Source: an uncultured Alphaproteobacteria bacterium (lineage in GTDB: Bacteria > Pseudomonadota > Alphaproteobacteria > GCA-2731375). From it: 6,039 nt of DNA. Shown one piece after another: positions 1 to 4,583 of the stretch. The notes under the pieces are model-generated. The model had not been told where the DNA came from, did no database searches, and saw nothing but the letters and a program-made list of their open reading frames with translations. How positions within the stretch are numbered: position 1 is the first letter of the stretch; each line of letters begins with the position of its first letter. The DNA is taken from assembly GCA_913049615.1 (NCBI GenBank), contig CAJWZI010000117.1, positions 1-6,039 of the forward strand, written 5' to 3'. A program made the translations under genes and the position numbers.

Positions 1-461
1 CACTGGCAACCTGACCAATCATAAATTCGAGGACGGCTGTCACCATGCCCACCAGTCTGGCTCAAGACCCGACCGGAATAAAAAAGGCGCGGCCCCTGTA
101 TCAACCCCTCCTCTATCGCCAGAGCCAGTCCCCAATCGGCCCCGCCCGCATCCCGCACTGTGGTAAAGCCGCGCATCAACATTCCTTCGGCAATCTTACT
201 AGCTCGCATAGTGGTCAGAGACGCCGGATCCTCACCGATGGAACCCAAATCAGCCGTTGTGGCAATTAAATGCACATGGGCGTCGATCAAGCCGGGCATC
301 AGAACCCGCCCGGCCAGATCGATGACGGTACCGCCGGCAGGTGCATTACCTTGGCCGACCTCCGTGATCCGGCCGTCGTCGATGACCACGAAACCGCCAT
401 CTCTCATTGTTTCTGAAAGGCCGTCGAATATCCGGCCATTAAACAACACCATTTGAGCCAT
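1..461 (-). CDS. Amidohydrolase-superfamily metal-dependent hydrolase, N-terminal part (gene runs off the left edge)
   Basis: Reading the minus strand from ATG at 461 gives 153 open codons with no stop before the window edge. The product begins MAQMVLFNGRIFDG. A small beta-sandwich start (residues 5-52, with the usual 'DGRI..VG' turn at 29-36) is followed by MPGLIDAHVH at 55-64. H62 and H64 form the HxH metal-ligand motif on the first strand of the amidohydrolase TIM barrel. GFTTVRDAGG at 98-107 and GPRL...SG at 123-130, then TGGHGD at 136-141, are typical of the imidazolonepropionase/prolidase-like branch, which hydrolyses C-N bonds in cyclic or acyl amides. The remaining metal ligands lie outside the window. 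A strong ribosome site, GGGGAGAAG at 473-465, supports the start. No signal peptide is visible, so it is probably cytoplasmic. It is divergent from the cupin operon, which suggests shared regulation. The family is sure; the substrate is unknown. Confidence 0.9.
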   Translation of the reverse strand, partial: MAQMVLFNGRIFDGLSETMRDGGFVVIDDGRITEVGQGNAPAGGTVIDLAGRVLMPGLIDAHVHLIATTADLGSIGEDPASLTTMRASKIAEGMLMRGFTTVRDAGGADWGLALAIEEGLIQGPRLFYSGRVLSQTGGHGDSRPRIYDWSGCQ

Positions 462-464
462 GAT

Positions 465-473
465 CTTCTCCCC
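465..473 (-). promoter_or_regulatory. Ribosome binding site of the amidohydrolase gene
   Basis: GGGGAGAAG on the minus strand. The GGGGAG core ends six bases before the ATG at 461. It fixes the first Met rather than the in-frame Met four codons later (452-450). Confidence 0.75.
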
Positions 474-504
474 AGGACCCCTTGGACCTTTCGATGCATG
501 GTTT

Positions 505-528
505 CTTGACTTCTGTGCTCGGGTCAAG
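505..528. promoter_or_regulatory. Inverted repeat CTTGAC-N12-GTCAAG, possible operator
   Basis: CTTGAC at 505-510 and its exact reverse complement GTCAAG at 523-528 are separated by 12 bases, with half-site centres 18 bases apart. The dyad lies in the middle of the divergent spacer and overlaps the -35-like hexamers of both strands. That arrangement suits a dimeric regulator controlling both directions. The evidence is one occurrence only; no regulator gene is in the window. Confidence 0.35.
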
Positions 529-583
529 CGGGAAAACCCTGGCAACTTCGCCCGTGTCTGCGTAGATTCTAGATTATCTCAGT

Positions 584-590
584 GAAGGTG
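584..590 (+). promoter_or_regulatory. Ribosome binding site of the cupin gene
   Basis: GAAGGTG lies just upstream of the ATG at 596, with seven bases between AAGG and the start. It is a moderate match to the Shine-Dalgarno consensus and supports this start. Confidence 0.6.
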
Positions 591-595
591 TAGTC

Positions 596-901
596 ATGGA
601 TGATTTGCTGACCGAGAAGAAATTTTCCTTGCCTTTGGATCAGGACGCGGTTGCGGCCAACTGGCAACAACGTGGCTATTCCTGCAATCTGTTTGTGGAC
701 CCGCCGGGGCAAGAGTGGTTGAATTTTACTCACAACACGGATGAATTAGTTACCGTCGTGGAAGGCCAGTTAGAGTTGGTGGTCGGCAACGAAAAGATAG
801 AAATGGACCCTGGCGACGAAGTTTTCATTCCGGCAAAGGCGCTACATTCCGTGATCAACATCCACGAAGGCGTCTCCCGTTGGCTGTTTGGATACAATTG
901 A
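596..901 (+). CDS. Small single-domain cupin protein
   Basis: A 101-residue protein, the usual size of a lone cupin beta-barrel. Residues 44-57 (FTHNTDELVTVVEG) match the first cupin motif and 72-84 (PGDEVFIPAKALH) match the second, with the usual PGD turn and the IP...H ending. Probable metal or ligand contacts are H46, D49 or E50, and H84. The first His of the canonical HxH pair appears to be replaced by F44, so metal binding may be altered or lost. The DPPGQEW segment at 35-41 before the barrel is shared, as far as I recall, with a recognisable subgroup of uncharacterised small cupins. No signal peptide or membrane segment is present. It is the first gene of a three-gene run and is followed after 10 nt by the NTF2-like gene. 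Cupins of this size act as small-molecule isomerases, dioxygenases or ligand sensors; which applies here cannot be told. Confidence 0.88.
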   Translation: MDDLLTEKKFSLPLDQDAVAANWQQRGYSCNLFVDPPGQEWLNFTHNTDELVTVVEGQLELVVGNEKIEMDPGDEVFIPAKALHSVINIHEGVSRWLFGYN

Positions 902-911
902 GGCAATCATC

Positions 912-1307
912 ATGGACAAATCACAGTTGGAAGCGATTACGCTATCCTTCACCGAAACTTTCAACGACAATGACCTGGACGCAATGATGTCCTACTTCGC
1001 GGAAGAGGCGGCGGTGTATGATCAACATGACAACACCGTCTCCACAGGGTTAACCGAAATACGAGCAGCATTTGAGCCCCAGTTCGCCGGTAATTATGGC
1101 GAAATGCGGTTCGAGACGGAGGATTTACTTATAGACCCAGAACATAACAAATCCATGATCAGCTGGTTGTGCTCTTTCGACACGAAACGCGGTCGAGCCG
1201 GATGGCGGGGTCTGGATATTCTCCATTTTAATTCGGCTGGCAAGATCACTAACAAACTGACCTACGCCAAAGCCAAGGTCCTACAGCTGCAATCGACGGA
1301 GTCGTGA
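912..1307 (+). CDS. NTF2/SnoaL-like family protein
   Basis: A 131-residue protein with the layout of the NTF2-like fold. An N-terminal helix region (5-30, including FTETFNDNDLDAMMSYFAE) is followed by VYDQHD at 35-40, then GLTEIRAAFEPQF at 46-58, and beta strands ending in GWRGLDILHF at 97-106 and KITNKLTYAKAKV at 111-123. The 'GWRG-D-LHF...KI..K.TYAK' ending is characteristic of a SnoaL-like subgroup of stand-alone proteins. The fold makes a conical pocket used by small isomerases, hydratases or cyclases, but many members have no known activity. I chose ATG at 912 because TGAGG at 899-903 sits eight bases upstream. An in-frame TTG at 888 would overlap the cupin gene and add eight unconvincing residues. 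The gene lies between the cupin and the flavoenzyme with minimal gaps, so co-transcription is likely. Substrate unknown. Confidence 0.88.
   Translation: MDKSQLEAITLSFTETFNDNDLDAMMSYFAEEAAVYDQHDNTVSTGLTEIRAAFEPQFAGNYGEMRFETEDLLIDPEHNKSMISWLCSFDTKRGRAGWRGLDILHFNSAGKITNKLTYAKAKVLQLQSTES
1298..1301 (+). promoter_or_regulatory. Ribosome binding site supporting the TTG start of the flavoenzyme
   Basis: GGAG inside the last codons of the NTF2-like gene, nine bases before TTG at 1311. An in-frame stop (TGA at 1305-1307) lies directly upstream, so the start cannot be earlier. The next in-frame start candidate, TTG at 1359, would remove 16 residues. Confidence 0.5.
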
Positions 1308-1310
1308 TCC

Positions 1311-2408
1311 TTGCGAGAACCACGCAGCCAGCCAGGCACGCAGGTCCGATTCCAGGTCTTGCACGAAATCGCGGAGGAAGCCTGCGCCCGCCTTCCCCGC
1401 AATATCTGGGACTATATGCGCGGTGCGACCGAGACCGAGACGACAGCGAAACGCAATCGCCTTGCCATCGATAGTGTTGCCCTGCGCCCGCGCATGTTGC
1501 GGGATATGAGCGAGGTGGATCTGGGAACCACCTTCATGGGTGCCGATCTGGAGCTACCGTTAACATTTGCCCCAATCGGGTCATTGGAATCTTTCGATCC
1601 GGAAGGCGGCGCGGCGGCGGCGCGGGCAGCTGCCCGCCACGGCATGATAACCACTTTGAGTTCCGTCTCCGCGCCGGGATTGGAGGCGACGGCCGAGGCC
1701 GCCGGGGGGCCAAAGATTTTCCAGCTTTACGTGCGGGGTGACAGTGCCTGGGTTGACGATCATGTGCACCGCGCGGTGGCGGCTGGATACACGGCTTTTT
1801 GCCTGACCGTGGATGTGGCGGCTTACAGCCGTCGGGAGCGGGATATTGTCAATCGCTTTGTCAAACCGTGGCGCCGAGCGGCGATCGGCCAAAACTACCA
1901 GGCCTCACTGAATTGGGAGGATGTGAAGCGTTTCAAGACGACCCATGATATTCCCCTTCTGATCAAGGGAATTATGACGGCTGAGGACGCTGCCTTGGCC
2001 TGTAATCTGGGCGTAGACGGAATCTGGGTTTCCAACCACGGTGGTCGGCAACTGGATCAAGCCCAAGGCAGCCTTGCGGTGTTGCCAGAAATCGTGGAGG
2101 CTGTCGCTGATCGTGCATCCGTGGTGGTTGATGGCGGTTTCTTGCGTGGCACGGATGTTGTCAAGGCCATGGCCCTTGGCGCCAATCTGGTCGCGCTAGG
2201 CCGGCTAACGGCCATGGGACTAGGCGCAGCTGGCGAGGAAGGGCTAACCCGCACCATCGACCTATTGGCTGAGGAAATGCACATTGCTATGTGTCTAATG
2301 GGCAAGACACGGTTTTCGGAACTAACCCCAGATGACTTGACCGCAGCGCCGCCGGGCCATCCCCCGGATGTGCTAAGCGCCTTTCCATTGATGCGCGGCG
2401 CCGAGTAG
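1311..2408 (+). CDS. FMN-dependent alpha-hydroxy-acid oxidase/dehydrogenase
   Basis: A 365-residue protein of typical length for the glycolate oxidase / L-lactate dehydrogenase / mandelate dehydrogenase family. These TIM-barrel flavoenzymes oxidise an L-2-hydroxy acid to the 2-keto acid. The active-site set is complete by comparison with spinach glycolate oxidase: Y35 (WDYMRGA), Y140 (FQLYVRGD), D168 and R175 (LTVDVAAYSRRERDI), K219 (LLIKGIMTAEDA), and H243 and R246 (SNHGGRQLD), with H243 as the catalytic base. FMN phosphate is held by DGGFLRGTDV at 274-283 and by GR at 297-298. It lacks a long insertion or leader, so it is probably soluble. The start is TTG, three bases after the stop of the NTF2-like gene, which suggests translational coupling. 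Substrate and electron acceptor (oxygen or a respiratory carrier) cannot be decided from sequence. Family assignment is secure. Confidence 0.93.
   Translation: MREPRSQPGTQVRFQVLHEIAEEACARLPRNIWDYMRGATETETTAKRNRLAIDSVALRPRMLRDMSEVDLGTTFMGADLELPLTFAPIGSLESFDPEGGAAAARAAARHGMITTLSSVSAPGLEATAEAAGGPKIFQLYVRGDSAWVDDHVHRAVAAGYTAFCLTVDVAAYSRRERDIVNRFVKPWRRAAIGQNYQASLNWEDVKRFKTTHDIPLLIKGIMTAEDAALACNLGVDGIWVSNHGGRQLDQAQGSLAVLPEIVEAVADRASVVVDGGFLRGTDVVKAMALGANLVALGRLTAMGLGAAGEEGLTRTIDLLAEEMHIAMCLMGKTRFSELTPDDLTAAPPGHPPDVLSAFPLMRGAE
1622..1637. repeat. 16-bp perfect palindrome inside the flavoenzyme gene
   Basis: GCGGGCAGCTGCCCGC is its own reverse complement. It encodes part of an Ala/Arg-rich helix near residues 104-109 of the flavoenzyme. 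GC-rich Ala/Arg codons make such palindromes more likely, so the default reading is coincidence. Confidence 0.25.
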
Positions 2409-2693
2409 ACCTCTCACCTAATGTTCGGCAAGCTGGCCAACAGCAGCCGGATAGATCATCGACCAGGGACACCAGTGCATCCGCCATATGTCCGACGCGG
2501 CTGCGCTGTTTACCTCAGATGACTGGTGGACGCGCGTGGATAGCACCCAATTCGCGGTCGTTTGCCTGTTGTGCTATTGTTTTGCATTGATTCAATTTCG
2601 CCTATGGAGCGTTTGTTGCTGCCCCGATGGCGCCCGCCGTATTGAACCCCAGCGGGCGAACGGTGGAATATTTCTCGAAGGTTTTATACGTAT
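2409..2693. other. Spacer between the flavoenzyme and the ABC exporter genes
   Basis: These 285 bases contain no convincing gene. They hold an imperfect hairpin near the start, a small palindrome ATTGA-T-TCAAT at 2586-2596 and a 10-bp palindrome touching the ABC start. A promoter for the exporter is expected here, but no pair of boxes with good spacing stands out. TTGCAT at 2582-2587 with TATGGA at 2603-2608 has only a 15-base spacer. A 76-codon open frame at 2488-2718 lacks a ribosome site and overlaps the exporter gene. Confidence 0.6.
2422..2453 (+). terminator. Imperfect stem-loop after the flavoenzyme gene, possible 3'-end structure
   Basis: TGTTCGGC at 2422-2429 can pair with GCCGGATA at 2446-2453 using two G-T wobbles. 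Inside it GCTG at 2432-2435 pairs with CAGC at 2441-2444 around the loop GCCAA, with a small 2x1 internal loop between the two stems. It lies 13 bases after the flavoenzyme stop codon. No T-run follows, so it is not a classical Rho-independent terminator. It could stabilise the operon's 3' end or be chance. Confidence 0.3.
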
Positions 2694-2694
2694 A
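2685..2694. repeat. 10-bp perfect palindrome TATACGTATA touching the ABC start codon
   Basis: TATACGTATA reads the same on both strands, and its last base is the A of the ATG at 2694. It lies between a GAAGG ribosome-site candidate (2677-2681) and the start codon. It could be an operator or simply an AT-rich unstructured start region. Confidence 0.3.
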
Positions 2695-4583
2695 TGGCTG
2701 AAGGAGCGGCTGACATAGGAGGAAGACCCAAGGGCGCCATCACCCTACGGCAGCAAGCCTATCGAGGCATGGGTGCCGACGCTGATTACAGCGTAGCCAA
2801 GGACACCGCCATATTGTGGCGGATAACCCGACTGATCTTCAAATATCGCCTGCGCGTAGCGTTAGCTGTGGGCGCTACCATCGCAGCTGCCATCTTCCAA
2901 CTGATGATCCCTCACTTTCTGGGCGAGGCAGTAGACAATGCCTTAGGCGTGCTGAACAACAACACCATTACCGAAGCGGTTGCCCGTGAGGCTCTGTTCA
3001 AGGCTGCCCTGTTGTTACTGGGGGCCTCCATCCTGCGTGGCACTTTCACCTTGGCCCACAACTATGGCGGCGAGGCAATTGGGCACATGATCGCCTATGA
3101 CCTGCGCCTGGCCTTTTACAAGAAACTGCAGAGCCTGAGTTTTTCCTTCCATGACAGGGTGCATACGGGCGAGTTGATCACACGCGGCATGCTCGACCTA
3201 GAAGGTGTGCGCATGTTCGTCAACACCGGGCTGCTGCGCCTGGTGCTGTTGATCAATCTAATCGGGGCGGGCGGGTACCTGCTGCTGACCAATGATCCAC
3301 TGCTCGGTACGTTAAGTTTTTCTTTCGTGCCGTTCGTGGCATGGCAATCCTCCACGGCTCGGCTGCGCCTTCGCGCCCTGTGGCTGGCCCTGCAGGAACG
3401 CATGGGCACCCTAGGCCAGATCATGGATGAAAATCTGACCGGCATCCGTGTGGTCCGCGCCTTTGGTGCCGAGCCATATGAAATTGCCAAATACGATCTG
3501 GCGTCCGACGACGCCATGGCAATTGCAGACGAACGCATCAAAACCCGCGCAGCATCAACATCTATCATGACCTTCGCCTATTTTGTAGCCATGGGGCTGG
3601 TATTATGGGTAGGCGGTCTACGGGTGCTAGAAGGTGCCATGACCGTGGGTGACCTGACGGTCTTTTTGACCTTTATAACCATTCTGCAACAACCGGTACG
3701 ACAATTGGGCTTGCTGGTCAATTCTATCGCCCGGGCCTCCACCTGCGGGGCGCGGCTATTCGCCGTGTTGGATTTGGAGCCAGCGATCAGCGACCATCCG
3801 GACGCCAAGGTCTTGAAACCCTGTAAAGGCACAGTACGGTTCGAAAATGTCTCCTTCACCTATGACGACGAGAATGCCCCGCCGGTGCTACATGACGTCT
3901 CGTTTACCCTGGAACGCGGGAAGACCTTGGGGATTGTCGGCCCATCGGGCAGCGGCAAGTCTACCATCGCAAATCTCCTCCCCCGCTATTACGACCCAAG
4001 CGCGGGACGCATCACGGTAGACAACGTGGAGATCCGGGAGGTCACTATTGCCTCCCTGCGCCAAGCTTTGCGGGTAGTGCAGCAGGACAGTTTTCTATTC
4101 ACCACGACCCTTGAAAACAACATCGCTTACGGTGACCCCTGGGCCGATGACGCCATGGTGCAGGGCGCGGCCTCCACCGCGCAAATCGACGGCTTTGTCG
4201 GCACCTTGCCCGAAGGCTACCACACTCTGGTGGGGGAGAGGGGCGTCTCTCTCTCCGGCGGGCAGAAACAACGGGTTGCCATTGCGCGGACCGCCATGCT
4301 GGAGGCGGCGGTTCTGGTCTTCGACGATTCCACGGCTGCCATCGATGCTGAGACAGAGCGGCGTATCCGTTCCGCCTTAACAAAACACACCGCCCACTGC
4401 GCCACAATTATCATCTCACACCGCCTGGGGGCACTGCGTCATTCGGACGAGATCATTTTTCTAGAAGCGGGGCGAATTCTGGAGCGGGGCGATCATGACA
4501 GCCTGATCGCCCAGGGGGGCCGATACGCCGCCCTGTTCGCTATTCAAAGCCAGGATGATATGGGGGAGAAGGCGATACAATGA
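2694..4583 (+). CDS. ABC exporter half-transporter, subunit 1, with a degenerate Walker B (Asp for the catalytic Glu)
   Basis: A 629-residue fusion of a six-helix membrane domain and an ATPase domain, the type IV (MsbA/LmrCD-like) exporter layout. Membrane segments lie near 55-77, 101-121, 178-198, 203-220, 290-310 and 318-333. The conserved cytoplasmic stretches TGELITRGMLDLEGVRMF (158-175) and GIRVVRAFGAE (250-260) are present. In the ATPase: A-loop Y390, Walker A GPSGSGKS at 416-423, Q-loop Q464, signature LSGGQ at 520-524, Walker B VLVFDD ending at 545, D-loop AAID at 548-551 and switch His H576. The residue after the Walker B Asp is D545, not Glu, which marks the degenerate site of heterodimeric exporters. 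The start has only a distant GAAGG (12 bases), and a strong GGAGG at 2718-2722 lies inside the gene with no start codon suitably spaced after it. The stop overlaps the next start. Cargo unknown. Confidence 0.93.
   Translation: MAEGAADIGGRPKGAITLRQQAYRGMGADADYSVAKDTAILWRITRLIFKYRLRVALAVGATIAAAIFQLMIPHFLGEAVDNALGVLNNNTITEAVAREALFKAALLLLGASILRGTFTLAHNYGGEAIGHMIAYDLRLAFYKKLQSLSFSFHDRVHTGELITRGMLDLEGVRMFVNTGLLRLVLLINLIGAGGYLLLTNDPLLGTLSFSFVPFVAWQSSTARLRLRALWLALQERMGTLGQIMDENLTGIRVVRAFGAEPYEIAKYDLASDDAMAIADERIKTRAASTSIMTFAYFVAMGLVLWVGGLRVLEGAMTVGDLTVFLTFITILQQPVRQLGLLVNSIARASTCGARLFAVLDLEPAISDHPDAKVLKPCKGTVRFENVSFTYDDENAPPVLHDVSFTLERGKTLGIVGPSGSGKSTIANLLPRYYDPSAGRITVDNVEIREVTIASLRQALRVVQQDSFLFTTTLENNIAYGDPWADDAMVQGAASTAQIDGFVGTLPEGYHTLVGERGVSLSGGQKQRVAIARTAMLEAAVLVFDDSTAAIDAETERRIRSALTKHTAHCATIIISHRLGALRHSDEIIFLEAGRILERGDHDSLIAQGGRYAALFAIQSQDDMGEKAIQ
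4562..4572 (+). promoter_or_regulatory. Ribosome binding site of ABC subunit 2, inside the end of subunit 1
   Basis: GGGGGAGAAGG lies seven bases before the ATG at 4580. It is a strong site. Together with the ATGA stop/start overlap (4580-4583) it indicates coupled translation and balanced production of the two subunits. Confidence 0.75.

Larger units (their letters stand above)
462..595. promoter_or_regulatory. Divergent intergenic region with promoters for both directions (exact promoters not resolved)
   Basis: These 134 bases separate the start codons of two divergent genes, so both promoters should lie here. TTGACT at 506-511 (plus) and TTGACC at 527-522 (minus) both resemble a -35 box, but neither has a good -10 box at 16-18 bases. 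TAGATT occurs twice, at 563-568 and 570-575, and GATAAT is seen on the minus strand at 578-573. These could be -10 elements, but none has a matching -35 box. The region clearly has regulatory content; the assignment of individual boxes is weak. Confidence 0.5.

Noticed and set aside
45..456. Two overlapping plus-strand open frames of 74 and 98 codons
   Set aside because: They lie antisense to the amidohydrolase gene, whose minus-strand reading carries clear family motifs. Neither plus-strand product resembles a known protein.
506..534. A sigma-70 promoter built on TTGACT at 506-511
   Set aside because: At 16-18 bases the -10 position reads GC-rich sequence with no resemblance to TATAAT, so it cannot be called as a promoter.
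888..911. Upstream TTG start for the NTF2-like gene
   Set aside because: It would overlap the cupin gene. ATG at 912 has a TGAGG ribosome site at good spacing and gives the usual family N-terminus.
1412..2487. Several minus-strand open frames of 66-103 codons across the flavoenzyme gene
   Set aside because: They are antisense to a complete, motif-rich gene and have low-complexity Arg/Ser/Pro-rich products.
3116..4414. Minus-strand and alternate-frame open frames of 65-150 codons within ABC subunit 1, including one plus-strand frame at 4111-4380
   Set aside because: They are shadows of the ABC reading frame, which carries all ATPase motifs without interruption.
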